Positions 51,218 through 61,572 are shown, counted from the stretch's first letter. The stretch: DNA of 64,000 nt from Rhodospirillaceae bacterium (GCA_016845145.1 JAERTE010000117.1:1-64000), one strand, 5' to 3'. Notes: generated from the sequence alone by a model not told the origin. Translations and numbers: made by a program.

Positions 51218-52318
51218 TTACTTGGCCAACCAAGCGTTGAAGCGCTCGTCCATTTCGGCCCGGTGATCAGCCCACCAGACATAATCGAAATTGAGCACGG
51301 TTTTGGCGTTGTTCGGATCCGTCGGCATGTGCGGCTTCATGTCGATGCCGAGATCGGCATGTTTGCCAACCAACGGTGCCGATGATTTACGCGCCGGGCC
51401 ATAAGAAATGAACTTGGCCTGATCCGCGAGACGCTGGGTATCGGTCGCGAATTTGATGTACTTCTTGACCTCAGCCAGATTCTTGACGCCTTTCGGGATC
51501 ACCCAACCGTCAAGGTCAAAGACCTGATAGTCCCACATCATGCCGATTTTCTGCTTTTCAACAGCAATGGCATTGAACAGACGACCGTTATAGGCGGAAG
51601 CCATGGCCACTTCGCCGTCGGCAAGAAGCTGCGGCGGCTGTGCACCCTTGGTCCACCAGACGGTTTGGCTCTTGATGGTGTCGAGCTTTTTAAAGGCACG
51701 ATCAACGCCGGCCTTTGTGTCGAGCACCTTATAGACATCTTTGGCGGCGACGCCGTCAGCAATCAACGCCCACTCCAGGTTGCCGATCGGCTTTTTCTCA
51801 AGAGCACGCTTGCCCGGGAAAGTTTTGAGATCGAAAACATCGGCAATTTTTGTCGGCTTCTTGCCGCCGAATGCATCCGTCCGATAACCGAAAGTTGTCG
51901 AATAGACGATCTGCGGGATGAAGCAGTTGGTGCCGCCAGGCACCAAGGTACCCTCGAAGAAGTCCTTCGCGGCCGGCGTCCCGTCGGGTGCTTTGGCAAG
52001 CCACTCATCAGGATCGATTTCCATGGCCAGACCTTCGTCACAGGCCGTAATGGCATCGGATGCGACCATGTCGACGATGTCCCAGGTCAGGTTTTTGGCT
52101 TCGATCTGGGCCCGCAACTTGGCGAGACCTTCCGAGGCGGAATCGTCATTGACGATCTTAGTGCCACTCATCTTCGTGTAGGGATCGTGATAGGCCTTGG
52201 TCTGGCTGGCCGTGTAAGCCCCGCCCCAAGACACGATGGTCAGCGAATCGGCGGCATGAGCGCCTGCCGTTAAGCTCAATACGCCGGCAGCGGCGATTGC
52301 AGATAGTGTTTTCTTCAT
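51218..52318 (-). CDS. Periplasmic substrate-binding protein, PotD-like
   Basis: A secreted protein of about 366 residues. The signal peptide is MKKTLSAIAAAGVLSLTAGA with cleavage at HAA-D near residue 22. The mature start DSLTIVSWGGAYTASQTKAY is typical of the PotD/YdcS binding-protein family. The ATG at 52318 has GGGAGAAG upstream; an in-frame ATG at 52360 would place charged residues before the signal. It is the second gene of the importer operon. The ligand is probably a polyamine-like or betaine-like cation. Confidence 0.9.
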   Translation of the reverse strand: MKKTLSAIAAAGVLSLTAGAHAADSLTIVSWGGAYTASQTKAYHDPYTKMSGTKIVNDDSASEGLAKLRAQIEAKNLTWDIVDMVASDAITACDEGLAMEIDPDEWLAKAPDGTPAAKDFFEGTLVPGGTNCFIPQIVYSTTFGYRTDAFGGKKPTKIADVFDLKTFPGKRALEKKPIGNLEWALIADGVAAKDVYKVLDTKAGVDRAFKKLDTIKSQTVWWTKGAQPPQLLADGEVAMASAYNGRLFNAIAVEKQKIGMMWDYQVFDLDGWVIPKGVKNLAEVKKYIKFATDTQRLADQAKFISYGPARKSSAPLVGKHADLGIDMKPHMPTDPNNAKTVLNFDYVWWADHRAEMDERFNAWLAK

Positions 52319-52411
52319 GAGGGTCTTCTCCCTGTTTTCTGTTTTGTGGTTCGACTTCAACTAACGTAGTGGCGGCCAAAACTCATAGTCAGTTTTTGAA
52401 ACCGCCGGAAA

Positions 52412-53515
52412 TTAGGCGTCAAGCGCCCGACAATCATCAATCGCCCAACCGAAGTTTACAGTCTCTCCCTCCTCCAAACTGGCGTGATGAGAAGCGTTGG
52501 GTATTTTGACGATGAAATCATCGTGTCCGCAAACGTTGGCACGTGTGCGAATGTGGTCTCCGAGATAGATCAATTCTTCGACATTGGCCTCAAATACATT
52601 GGGCAGTTGCCCTTCGGCCGGCGACACTTCAACCCGTTCGGGACGAAGGGACAATGTTGTTCGCTCGCCAACGGAACCGATATTGACGGCTTTCGCTTGA
52701 ACGCTTCCGCCACCATCGACATCAACCGTGCAAGTACCGTCGCCGACGGCCGTAATGGTGCCCATCAACGTATTGTTCTCTCCGATGAACTGCGCAACGA
52801 AAGCGTTATCCGGTCGTTCATACAGATCACTCGGCGACGCCAATTGCTGGATCACGCCGTCGTTAAAAACGGCAATCCGATCCGACATGGTCAAGGCTTC
52901 CGATTGGTCATGCGTAACGTAAACCATGGTCACACCCAGATTCTCATGGATGTGTTTGATTTCGTATTGCATTTCTTCACGCAATTGCTTGTCCAAGGCC
53001 CCTAGCGGTTCATCCATCAACACCAACTGCGGATCGAACACCAACGCACGGGCAACGGCCACACGTTGCTGCTGCCCGCCCGACAGTTGGGCCGGGCGCC
53101 GGTCACCGAAACCACCCAAGCGCACCATATCCAGAGCTCTGTTTACACGCTCTTCAATTTCAGACTTGCTCATTTTTCGAACGTGCAACGGGAACGCCAA
53201 ATTCTCGGCCACGCTCATGTGTGGAAATAGCGCGTAATTCTGGAACACCATGCCGATGCCGCGTTTGTGCGGTGGCACATTGTTGATTGGCTGCTCATCG
53301 AGAAATATTTCACCATGGGTCGCTGGCTCAAAACCGGCCAACATCATCAGGCAGGTTGTCTTACCTGATCCCGATGGTCCGAGCATGGTCAGAAATTCGC
53401 CCCGAGCCACGTCCAAATTGAGATTTTTAACAACGAGGATTTCGCCATCGTAACTCTTCTGTACCGCCTCGAAGCGGACGAGAACGTCGTCATTTTCAGA
53501 CATAAATGAAACCAT
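52412..53515 (-). CDS. ABC transporter ATP-binding protein, PotA-like
   Basis: A 367-residue ATPase (or 363 from the ATG at 53503). Walker A is MLGPSGSGKTTCL, the signature is LSGGQQQRVAVARAL, and Walker B is LVLMDEPLGALD. The C-terminal TOBE-type domain (about 285-360) includes LSLRPERVEVSPAEG. It is the first gene of the operon ATPase - binding protein - two permeases - GlxA regulator. Confidence 0.93.
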   Translation of the reverse strand: MVSFMSENDDVLVRFEAVQKSYDGEILVVKNLNLDVARGEFLTMLGPSGSGKTTCLMMLAGFEPATHGEIFLDEQPINNVPPHKRGIGMVFQNYALFPHMSVAENLAFPLHVRKMSKSEIEERVNRALDMVRLGGFGDRRPAQLSGGQQQRVAVARALVFDPQLVLMDEPLGALDKQLREEMQYEIKHIHENLGVTMVYVTHDQSEALTMSDRIAVFNDGVIQQLASPSDLYERPDNAFVAQFIGENNTLMGTITAVGDGTCTVDVDGGGSVQAKAVNIGSVGERTTLSLRPERVEVSPAEGQLPNVFEANVEELIYLGDHIRTRANVCGHDDFIVKIPNASHHASLEEGETVNFGWAIDDCRALDA

Positions 53516-53747
53516 TTCCCTGTTTCGATTTTATACCGCCGGTTCGGAATGTTCTTAAACCGACAGAATTATTACGGTCATTTCGACCGATATTTTCAAA
53601 ACCCTAACACGACAAATGCCGGAAACAAAAGGATAACGATCCCGAAAGCAAAATTCCCTTGATCTTCGAACGACGCTTTCTGGACAATTGGCCGCATATG
53701 CGCGCATTGTGCGCGAGAAGCGTATCGTGCGGAGAGACGATCAAGTC

Positions 53748-55745
53748 ATGTGTGGAATTGCCGGTATATTTTATCCAAACAGCCTGACTCCGCCTGAGAT
53801 GTCTACGCTCAAATCTCGATTGACTGAGATGGCTGAGGCCATGGCGCATCGAGGGCCGGATGGCGATGGCCTGTGGGCAAGCGATGATGCCCGCATCGGT
53901 TTGGCACATCGGCGCCTCGCCATCATTGATCTCTCCGACGAGGCCCGCCAGCCCATGGCCAATGCCGACGGCACAGTGCACATCACCTACAACGGCGAAA
54001 TATACAATCACCTGTCTTTGCGCCAAGAACTGCAGGAGCAGGGCTATCAGTTCCGTACCGATCATTCCGACACCGAGGTTTTGGTTCACGGCTATACCGC
54101 CTGGGGTTTGCAGGGGCTGGTCCAGCGACTGGACGGCATGTTCGCGTTCGCAATTTGGGATTCCAAAAACCATCGCCTATCACTTGCGCGCGATCGCATC
54201 GGCATTAAACCTCTCTATTTCACCCGCGCCGGCAGTGCGTTTCGCTTCGCTTCCGAAATCAAGGCAATCTTGACCGACCCGGCCGTGCCCCGTGTCCCGG
54301 ATATGCATGCTCTCGGACATTACCTGAGCTTCATGATCACGCCGGCGCCAATGACGCTATTCAAGGGAATCTACAAACTGCCCGCTGGCCACATTATGGA
54401 AATCGAAGCCAACGGCCATGCTCGGGCACAGCGATACTGGGATGCCGTACCCGGACAATCTCCCCTCGCCGCCCGCCATGGCCACAGCGAGCAGGACTTG
54501 GCAACAGGCATCCGCGACCGCCTGACGGAGGCGATCGAAAAACGCATGATGTCGGATGTACCGTTCGGCGTGTTTTTGTCAGGCGGAATTGATTCGTCCG
54601 CCAACGTCGCCTTGATGAGTGACGTCAGTGATCGTCCGGTGGAGACTTTCACCGTCGGGTTTAAGGATCACACGCACTTGAACGAGCTCGATCACGCGCG
54701 CCTTGTCGCCGACAAATTTCAGACCAATCACCACGAGGTGCTGATCGACAGCCGCGATATGCAAGGCTATCTGGCCGACCTCGTGCACCACCAGGATGAA
54801 CCCATCGCCGATTGGGTGTGCGTGCCGCTATATTTCGTTTCCAAGCTGGCCAAGGATTCAGGCGTCACCGTCGTGCAGGTCGGCGAGGGGGCTGATGAGC
54901 AATTCTGCGGTTACGACAGTTGGATGACCTATCTGAGCTTTCATGAAAAATTCTGGCAGCCCTATCACAGATATACGCCGCAACTGTTTCGCCGCGGCAT
55001 CGGCGAATTGGTAAAAACCTGGGCGCCAACCGCGCGCGGTGCCGGCGCGCAGGGTGTCGAAGCCCTGTTGCGTGCCGGACGCGGCCAAGAATTGTTCTGG
55101 AGCGGCGCCAACGCGTTTTGGAACGTGCACAAGGAACGCGTACTCGGCAATCTGGGCGAAAACGCAGACTTGAGTGACCTCAACGATATGGGTTTGGACG
55201 TGACCGGCCTAGCCTCGCATGACAGCGGCGACGTAGCGGGTGGGTATTTCAATGCCTTCGACCGGCACCACCCCGCTCAAGACGCCTTGACTCGCATGGC
55301 GCATGCCGAGTTTCGCCTGCGCCTACCCGAATTGCTGCTAATGCGGGTCGACAAGGTTACGATGTCGACCTCGGTAGAAGGCCGGGTGCCGTTTCTCGAT
55401 CACGCGCTGGTGGAATACACCATGGATATCCCGATGGCGGACAAGCTGAGAGGCGGGGTTAAGAAGCACATCCTCAAACGTGCCGTTGAGGGCTTGATCC
55501 CGGATCAGATCATCCATCGCCCAAAAATGGGTTTCGCCGCACCGGTGGCGGATTGGTTGCGCGGAGATTTCGGCGCCGAAGCAGAGCGCGCCGTTCTGAC
55601 CTCTCCGTTGGTCAACGGCGGTCCGCTGGACAAAGCCTACATTTCCAGGCTGTTCGACGAACATAGACGACACGGTGCCGATCATGCTTTGCACCTTTGG
55701 ACACTGCATAACCTGACGGCTTGGCATGATCACTGGATCAGTTAG
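53748..55745 (+). CDS. asnB: Asparagine synthetase (glutamine-hydrolysing), first copy
   Basis: A protein of about 665 residues. The ATG at 53748 leaves Cys2 at the N-terminus after Met removal (MCGIAGIFYP), the glutaminase nucleophile, and GGAGA lies upstream. The amidotransferase domain spans about 1-210. The synthetase domain has the PP-loop FLSGGIDSSANVAL (about 275) and the KHILKRAVEG region. In glycan loci these enzymes often amidate sugar acids or peptidoglycan-like parts rather than free Asp. The TAG overlaps the stop of the convergent glycosyltransferase in TTAG. Confidence 0.9.
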   Translation: MCGIAGIFYPNSLTPPEMSTLKSRLTEMAEAMAHRGPDGDGLWASDDARIGLAHRRLAIIDLSDEARQPMANADGTVHITYNGEIYNHLSLRQELQEQGYQFRTDHSDTEVLVHGYTAWGLQGLVQRLDGMFAFAIWDSKNHRLSLARDRIGIKPLYFTRAGSAFRFASEIKAILTDPAVPRVPDMHALGHYLSFMITPAPMTLFKGIYKLPAGHIMEIEANGHARAQRYWDAVPGQSPLAARHGHSEQDLATGIRDRLTEAIEKRMMSDVPFGVFLSGGIDSSANVALMSDVSDRPVETFTVGFKDHTHLNELDHARLVADKFQTNHHEVLIDSRDMQGYLADLVHHQDEPIADWVCVPLYFVSKLAKDSGVTVVQVGEGADEQFCGYDSWMTYLSFHEKFWQPYHRYTPQLFRRGIGELVKTWAPTARGAGAQGVEALLRAGRGQELFWSGANAFWNVHKERVLGNLGENADLSDLNDMGLDVTGLASHDSGDVAGGYFNAFDRHHPAQDALTRMAHAEFRLRLPELLLMRVDKVTMSTSVEGRVPFLDHALVEYTMDIPMADKLRGGVKKHILKRAVEGLIPDQIIHRPKMGFAAPVADWLRGDFGAEAERAVLTSPLVNGGPLDKAYISRLFDEHRRHGADHALHLWTLHNLTAWHDHWIS

Positions 55746-56869
55746 CTGAGTACTCTCTCATACAAAGCCAAGGCGCGATCGACGTAATCGTCCCAACACC
55801 AACCATGTTCCACCCGCAATCGTGCCGCCGCTCCCATCTGCCTGCGAAGCTCGGCGTCAGTACATAATTTCGCGAGCGCCGACGTCTGGAGTTCAACGTC
55901 GCCGCTCGGAACAATATACCCTTCCCTGCCGTCGGTCAGGATATCTTCTGCGCCGCTTTCCGGCGTCGTCACCACCGCCAACCCCGACGCCATCGCCTGC
56001 AAGAGCACAAGCGGGAACCCTTCCTCGAGTGACGGCAGGCAAAAGATATCACCGTCCGCATAAACCGATGGCAGTTGATCGGCCGACACTGCGCCGCGCA
56101 CCGCAACGTTGTCCATGGGAAGCGTGGCAAACAGGTCTTGCATGGCGGGCTCAACAGGGCCCACCAGATGCAACTCGGCTTCGCGCGCCAGCGGCGCAAA
56201 CGCCTTCAGCAATCCAGGCACGCCTTTGCGAATCCCAACCCGCCCAACAAAGACGATGCGCACGCGTGCCCCCCGCTCTTCGCGCCTTAGCGGCGCGAAC
56301 TGCGCCAGATTCACACCGTAGGGATTGACCAGCAAACTTTCCTCGGGCACGCCGCGCTCAACAAAAGTGCGCGCCGCGAAAGCGGACGGAACGGCAATGG
56401 CGTCGGCGTTTTGGTATTCCGCCAACTCACGTTCAATGACCTCGGGCTGTGTATCTTCGAACGGCAATCCGAATGCTGCGTAGGCATCGCGCAGCACCTG
56501 TGTTTGATGTTCAATGTGTGACGAGCCCCGCTCAATGACGACTTTCATCCCCTTGGCCTTAGCCGGCGTCATGGCTTCCAAGGTTGAGGCACTCCACCCC
56601 ACCAGCAGATCCGCGCCGTCGGGTAGATGGGTTGCCGCGAAGCGCCCGAACGCCGCCGCAAGCTCACCATCGGTTATCGCCAATCCCGGCACACGACGCC
56701 GAGCCTCCAGCCACCAAGCGGCGCGCACCGGCATATCGGTGCCCGCCAGACGGTCAACAGCGAAGCCCGGATAGGTCGTCAGCAGCGACGCCAATCGACC
56801 GCGCCGCTGCAATCCGGCCGCCAACTCAAAAGCGTGGAACCGCCCATGCACGGATACACAAACCTTCAC
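55742..56869 (-). CDS. Glycosyltransferase family 4 (GT-B)
   Basis: A 375-residue GT-B protein with the GT4 C-terminal block IVFVGRVGIRKGVPGLLKAFAPL and LPSLEEGFPLVLLQAMASGLAVVTTPESGAEDIL, which binds the nucleotide sugar. The N-terminal half is the acceptor domain. Its ATG overlaps the stop of the upstream glycosyltransferase by ATGA. It is the third gene of the minus-strand set asparagine synthetase - GT - GT. Sugar and acceptor are unknown. Confidence 0.9.
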   Translation of the reverse strand: MKVCVSVHGRFHAFELAAGLQRRGRLASLLTTYPGFAVDRLAGTDMPVRAAWWLEARRRVPGLAITDGELAAAFGRFAATHLPDGADLLVGWSASTLEAMTPAKAKGMKVVIERGSSHIEHQTQVLRDAYAAFGLPFEDTQPEVIERELAEYQNADAIAVPSAFAARTFVERGVPEESLLVNPYGVNLAQFAPLRREERGARVRIVFVGRVGIRKGVPGLLKAFAPLAREAELHLVGPVEPAMQDLFATLPMDNVAVRGAVSADQLPSVYADGDIFCLPSLEEGFPLVLLQAMASGLAVVTTPESGAEDILTDGREGYIVPSGDVELQTSALAKLCTDAELRRQMGAAARLRVEHGWCWDDYVDRALALYERVLS

Positions 56870-58092
56870 GTTCCCTTCCCCTTATCCGCGATTGCGTTTT
56901 GCAGCACCGTTTCCAGCACAACGGCGCGCGCCGCCCATGTGAATGCCATGCGGCGGGCCAACTCGGGAACCTGTGGCGGATTATTGACAATGACGTCCAG
57001 AGCCTCGCTAACCGCCGTTTCGTCGGCACATGCAAACAGACACCCGCCAATCTCCGACGCCAGGGTTTTGACTTCACTCGTCTCACCGGGGAACACCAGA
57101 ATAGGCCGGCCTTGGGCGAGCAATTCCAACGCCTTGTGGTGCAGCAGACAACGCGGATTATAAACGTAAAGATTTGCTGATGCTTCGGCCTGCATGGCGT
57201 GTAAGCGGTCTTGCGTCAGATACCCTTCGTAACTGATGGCAAGGTTTGTACCATCCGACGCGGTACGCACGGCGGCATCGTCATTTCCGGCATAGTGAAG
57301 ACGCAGAGAGTAGGCTTGGTTTTGACGCGTCCAGGATTCAATCCCCGCTATGAGTTCCCGTAATTTGGCAACGTCGTAAACGCTTCCGGTTAAGAAGAGG
57401 GAAAGTTGATTGTTTCCTTGTGCGGCCCCTTTGTTTGCAGCTTTATCAGCAACATTGTCGACGCCACTGTACAAAATCGTTTTGATGCGCGCGGGAAACA
57501 CCTCATCCGCTTGATCACAATGCGCCATTGAGAAAACCGTCATATGCGCCGCGTCGCCGTAGCGCCTAGCCACTAGAGTTCGCAACACGGGAGGGACAAA
57601 GGCGTTCCAGTTGTCTTTGAAATCAGCAACCCAAGGGCAATCCGCCTGGCGTGCCAAATTCTGACAAAGCCGCCATGTATCGGTATTGCCAAAAGTTCCC
57701 CAAACGACGTCGGGCTCGAAGACACGCGATAGCTCTGGCAAATACGGAGCCGTCCCCGACTGCCAATCGGGAAACATTCCACCGTGAAACAGGTACGATG
57801 CCGCGATCACGATTTGGCGCCAGCCTGTATGAAGGACTCCATCGCGCGCCAACTTGATCTGATTGTGAGCGACGGGCGGGCAGGCCAAAATGAAAGGCTT
57901 CGCCCACTCGTGCTCAGTCAAAGCAGACTCGAGGTTCGATGGCGGCAAGATCGACGTGTCTCCTGGCAGAGCTTCACACAGAACAACAATCTGGTGCCCC
58001 CGCGCCGCCATGGCATTGGCGAACCGCCCAACACGCAGGCCGCAAACATGATCCATATCCGGGTGGCAATGATTGACGAATACCGCCTTCAT
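56866..58092 (-). CDS. Glycosyltransferase-like protein (GT-B, divergent)
   Basis: A protein of about 408 residues starting MKAVFVNHCHPDMDHVCGLR, a GT4-type opening strand with the GLRVGRFANAMAARGHQIVVL helix. The C-terminal half is less standard: YEGYLTQDRLHAMQAEASAN followed by LLHHKALELLAQGRPILVFPGE. The 4-bp ATGA overlaps with the genes on both sides mark it as the middle of a coupled three-gene set. The exact reaction is unknown. Confidence 0.8.
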   Translation of the reverse strand: MKAVFVNHCHPDMDHVCGLRVGRFANAMAARGHQIVVLCEALPGDTSILPPSNLESALTEHEWAKPFILACPPVAHNQIKLARDGVLHTGWRQIVIAASYLFHGGMFPDWQSGTAPYLPELSRVFEPDVVWGTFGNTDTWRLCQNLARQADCPWVADFKDNWNAFVPPVLRTLVARRYGDAAHMTVFSMAHCDQADEVFPARIKTILYSGVDNVADKAANKGAAQGNNQLSLFLTGSVYDVAKLRELIAGIESWTRQNQAYSLRLHYAGNDDAAVRTASDGTNLAISYEGYLTQDRLHAMQAEASANLYVYNPRCLLHHKALELLAQGRPILVFPGETSEVKTLASEIGGCLFACADETAVSEALDVIVNNPPQVPELARRMAFTWAARAVVLETVLQNAIADKGKGT

Positions 58093-60002
58093 GACGCCGC
58101 CTCGGCAAATACGGCGTAGCGTTGCTGCCGGCTCACAACATCGACGAAATGACGCTGCCAAACCTCAGCCATCACCGGCTTCCAAAGATCCCATGCCAGG
58201 TGGCCTTCGCCGGCGGTCATGCGCCGCATGATTTTCTGCCACCAATCTACATCCCAATAGCCCCGCTGCCGAAAGGCGTTACTGGCAATAATCTCCCGCG
58301 CCACGACACCGAAACTACCCTCAAACCATTGCTCTTGCGGTGGCCGGAAACCTTGCTTGTTCCAACGCGTGCGGACGGGTTCGGGCAATATGCCTTTCAT
58401 CGCATCTCGCAGCAGCCGTTTGGTCTGGGCGTCTCCCATCAAATGGCCGGGCGGCATCGCGAATGCGAATTCCGCCAATCGATGATCGCAGAACGGCAAC
58501 CGCACTTCGCGCGAATGCGCCATTGAGTTCCGGTCACCATAACGCAGGAGTGTCGGCAGATGCGCCTGAAATGCATCTTCGTTGAGCGCATCCAGCAATG
58601 GCACATCACCTAGGTCGTCGGCCTGCTGCCCAAGAGCGTTTCCATGCTTAGTGGCGACGCCAAATCGGAAATCGCTGCCTTTGTTTGTCAGGTGCGCCAA
58701 TGCGCGCCGAATTCGGAATGGCAGACGGGTCTTCAAGTTTTCCGACGTATCAGCGAGGGCAGCCGGATAACGCAAGTGAATTGCCGCAATTTCATCGTCT
58801 CGGCGATCAATTTCGCCAGATTGCGTCAAGGTCGCGAGGTAGTTGCGGAAGTATTGCTCGTACCCGCCCAAAATCTCATCCGCGCCTTGTCCGTCGAGCA
58901 AAACCGTGACGCCATGCTCTGCAGCCAACCGAAACACACACCATTGCGCATACTGACTGGAACTGCCGACAGGCAGTTCGTTGTACCAGGCAAACGCCGA
59001 GATTTCATCCGCAAGTCCCTCCGGCGTCGGTGTTGTCTCGTGACTTTCGACGTTGGTCGCCTCAATAACTTGCTGGGTGAACGCCCATTCATCAGCCGGC
59101 GTGCCTGGAAACCGCCCCGTGAAAACATGATAACCGGCGGAGGGTCCAATATGCTGGCGATTGAGACAAACGATAGAACTGGAATCGAGCCCACCCGAAA
59201 GGCATGACCCCACGCGTACATCGCTTCGCATGCGCAAAGCCACCGCGTCTTCCAATAGCTCGCGAAATCGCACAGCCGCACCGTCCGTCGTCATGCGCGC
59301 CGCGTCGGCATCGGGGGTTAGAGTCCAATAGCGTGAGACCTCGGCCTCCAGCGTCCGGGTATGGATGCACATGACCTCGCCCGGCAGCAGTTGGTTGATG
59401 CCTCGGAACACGGTTTCACGGCAATCGTCCAATCCGCGCCGAGGCTGATGCAAGAACGCCAGCAACTGCTCATCACGAACCTCGGCCGCGACGCCGTCCA
59501 GGCAAAACAATGCCTTGTACTCAGATGCAAAGGCCACGTGTCCCTCACGCTCGACGTAGAGGAAGGGCTTTTCGCCAAACCGATCACGCGCACAGATCAA
59601 TTGGCTCGTGTTGGAATCAAAGATTGCAAAGGCGAACATGCCATTGAGTTCGCTGAATCCCCTTGTCCCCCATCGCTCATAGACGGCGAGCAGGACTTCG
59701 GTGTCGGATTGCGAGCGAAATACATGTCCCTCACCCTTCAGACGTTCGGCCAGCTCGAGGTAGTTGTAGATTTCTCCGTTGTAGGTCACGACCAGATTGC
59801 CGTCTGCGCTTTGCATGGGTTGATGACCGGCTTTGGTCGGGTCAATGATCGCCAGCCGCCGATGGCCGAGCACCACCCGGCCATCATCCGACGCCCACAA
59901 CCCGCCGTCATCCGGGCCGCGATGCTCCATCAGATTGGTCATGGCCTGAACGGCCTGTCGATTGACCGGCCGGGAACCAACAATGCCCGCGATTCCACAC
60001 AT
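58089..60002 (-). CDS. asnB: Asparagine synthetase (glutamine-hydrolysing), second copy
   Basis: A protein of about 637 residues with Cys2 in MCGIAGIVGS and the PP-loop SCLSGGLDSSSIVCLN (about 260). Both domains look complete. It is only moderately similar to the copy at 53.7 kb, so this is not a recent duplication. It leads a coupled minus-strand set with two glycosyltransferases, and is divergent from the Rieske oxygenase. A sugar- or peptide-amidation role in surface polysaccharide synthesis is likely from context. Confidence 0.9.
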   Translation of the reverse strand: MCGIAGIVGSRPVNRQAVQAMTNLMEHRGPDDGGLWASDDGRVVLGHRRLAIIDPTKAGHQPMQSADGNLVVTYNGEIYNYLELAERLKGEGHVFRSQSDTEVLLAVYERWGTRGFSELNGMFAFAIFDSNTSQLICARDRFGEKPFLYVEREGHVAFASEYKALFCLDGVAAEVRDEQLLAFLHQPRRGLDDCRETVFRGINQLLPGEVMCIHTRTLEAEVSRYWTLTPDADAARMTTDGAAVRFRELLEDAVALRMRSDVRVGSCLSGGLDSSSIVCLNRQHIGPSAGYHVFTGRFPGTPADEWAFTQQVIEATNVESHETTPTPEGLADEISAFAWYNELPVGSSSQYAQWCVFRLAAEHGVTVLLDGQGADEILGGYEQYFRNYLATLTQSGEIDRRDDEIAAIHLRYPAALADTSENLKTRLPFRIRRALAHLTNKGSDFRFGVATKHGNALGQQADDLGDVPLLDALNEDAFQAHLPTLLRYGDRNSMAHSREVRLPFCDHRLAEFAFAMPPGHLMGDAQTKRLLRDAMKGILPEPVRTRWNKQGFRPPQEQWFEGSFGVVAREIIASNAFRQRGYWDVDWWQKIMRRMTAGEGHLAWDLWKPVMAEVWQRHFVDVVSRQQRYAVFAEAAS

Positions 60003-60333
60003 GCGTTTGCGAATCCTTTTCCCCGGGCAATAAAGCACAGCCCACGGACTTCCGCCACGATGCGAACACTCGTGTACCTACCAGAAGCGAAATTTGGTGA
60101 TTGCGGACGGTCAACCGACCCCATTGGTCTTATCAAAGCGGACCGAAACACTGCGTGCGGTCAAAGACTGAAACTGGCTTATTGTCGGCACATGCCACCG
60201 GGTAAGTCGAATAGAACCAGCGAACAATTCATGGTTTCTCAAATCGGACCGTTCCCCTACGATCTGGCAGGGTTTTAGGCATTCTGGGAAATGTCGGCTA
60301 AAGCCTCGATAAATTGAGGAGCCGTGTAAGAAC
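60003..60333. other. Divergent intergenic region with no gene seen
   Basis: This 331-bp stretch separates the second asparagine synthetase from the Rieske oxygenase and should hold both promoters. Only short imperfect dyads were seen. GAGGAG (60317-60322) lies 12 bases before the Rieske ATG, a long spacing. Confidence 0.5.
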
Positions 60334-61470
60334 ATGGGAACACTACTCAGCGATGCAGACGTCATTGAACGCATCTTTCATCACGCCGACAACAACACCA
60401 CCGATACCGGCGATACGATCTGGCGTGAACCCACCGAGAATTATCTCTCGCCCGAGCGGTTCACGGCCGAGCTTGAGTTGTTGCGCCGCCTGCCGGTCCC
60501 GTTTTGCCCTTCTGCCGCTTTGCCTGACGCCGGGTCTTATATAGCCCGCGATGCCGCCGGCGTGCCGCTGCTCGTAGTGCGGGGTGAGGACGGCAAGGTG
60601 CGGGGCTTCCGCAACGCGTGTCGGCACCGGGGCATGGCGGTGGCCGACGGCTCGGGCTACACCAAGGCGTTCGTCTGCCCCTATCATTCCTGGGCGTATG
60701 GACTTGACGGTGCGCTCAAGCATGTGCCGGGTCCGGAAGGGTTTCCGGGGCTGGATCAGGCCACACATGGTTTGGTGCCGGTTCACACCGTCGAAGAGCG
60801 CGCGGGCATGGTGTTTGTCACTCAGGACGAGCCTGTGGCGACGGATACGTTGGCTGATATCCCCGACATCCTGTCCGCCGATCAAGTGCACTTCGACACA
60901 ATCGAGCTTGTTGATAAAGCCAATTGGAAGCTGATTGCCGAGCTTTCCATGGAGGGGTATCACATCAAGGCGTTGCACAACCGCACGTTCTATCCCTACG
61001 GTTTCGATAACCTGAACTTGGTCGAGACCTACGGCCCCAACTCGCGGATCACCTTCCCGTTTCGGCGCATCGAGAAACTTCGGGACATGCCGCCCGAACA
61101 GCGCCGCGTCGACGGCATGCTCACATATGTCTATCAGATGTTTCCCAGTACACACGTATCTGTGCTTTCCAGCCATTCGATGCTGATCATTCTGGAACCT
61201 ATCAGCCCGAACGAGACGCGCTGGGTTATCTACCGGCTCAGCAACAACGGCGCCGAAAGGAAAAACGATGACTCGGTGGAAAAAGCCAAACGCGATGCCG
61301 AATTCATAGAAAGTTCCGGCCTCAATGAAGACCGCGACGCGGCATGCTCTATCCAGGCGGGGCTGGCCACGAGGGCCAACGAGCATTTCACTTTCGGCAA
61401 ATTCGAAAAAGGACTGGCCCACTTCCATACCAACTTGCGCGACTACCTGGCGCTGTTGGATGGCAGGTAA
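60334..61470 (+). CDS. Rieske non-heme iron oxygenase, alpha subunit
   Basis: A 378-residue oxygenase. The Rieske 2Fe-2S site is NACRHRGMAVADGSGYTKAF then VCPYHSWAYGLDG (C-x-H, 16 residues between, C-x2-H; about residues 95-117). The mononuclear iron site is in LSMEGYHIKALHN (His about 210 and 215) with an Asp further on. Members hydroxylate aromatics, choline, carnitine or glycine betaine. No ferredoxin or reductase gene is nearby, so electrons must come from elsewhere. Placed between glycan genes, it may hydroxylate a sugar-linked or lipid substrate. Confidence 0.88.
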   Translation: MGTLLSDADVIERIFHHADNNTTDTGDTIWREPTENYLSPERFTAELELLRRLPVPFCPSAALPDAGSYIARDAAGVPLLVVRGEDGKVRGFRNACRHRGMAVADGSGYTKAFVCPYHSWAYGLDGALKHVPGPEGFPGLDQATHGLVPVHTVEERAGMVFVTQDEPVATDTLADIPDILSADQVHFDTIELVDKANWKLIAELSMEGYHIKALHNRTFYPYGFDNLNLVETYGPNSRITFPFRRIEKLRDMPPEQRRVDGMLTYVYQMFPSTHVSVLSSHSMLIILEPISPNETRWVIYRLSNNGAERKNDDSVEKAKRDAEFIESSGLNEDRDAACSIQAGLATRANEHFTFGKFEKGLAHFHTNLRDYLALLDGR

Positions 61471-61572
61471 AGCGAGCTGCAACCCAAGTCCGTGCAATGC
61501 GGTGTTCAATGCATCTTTTGATTTGAGCAGCTTTCACGTTGACAGCCGGACCATCCAAGCCATTGATTAGGC

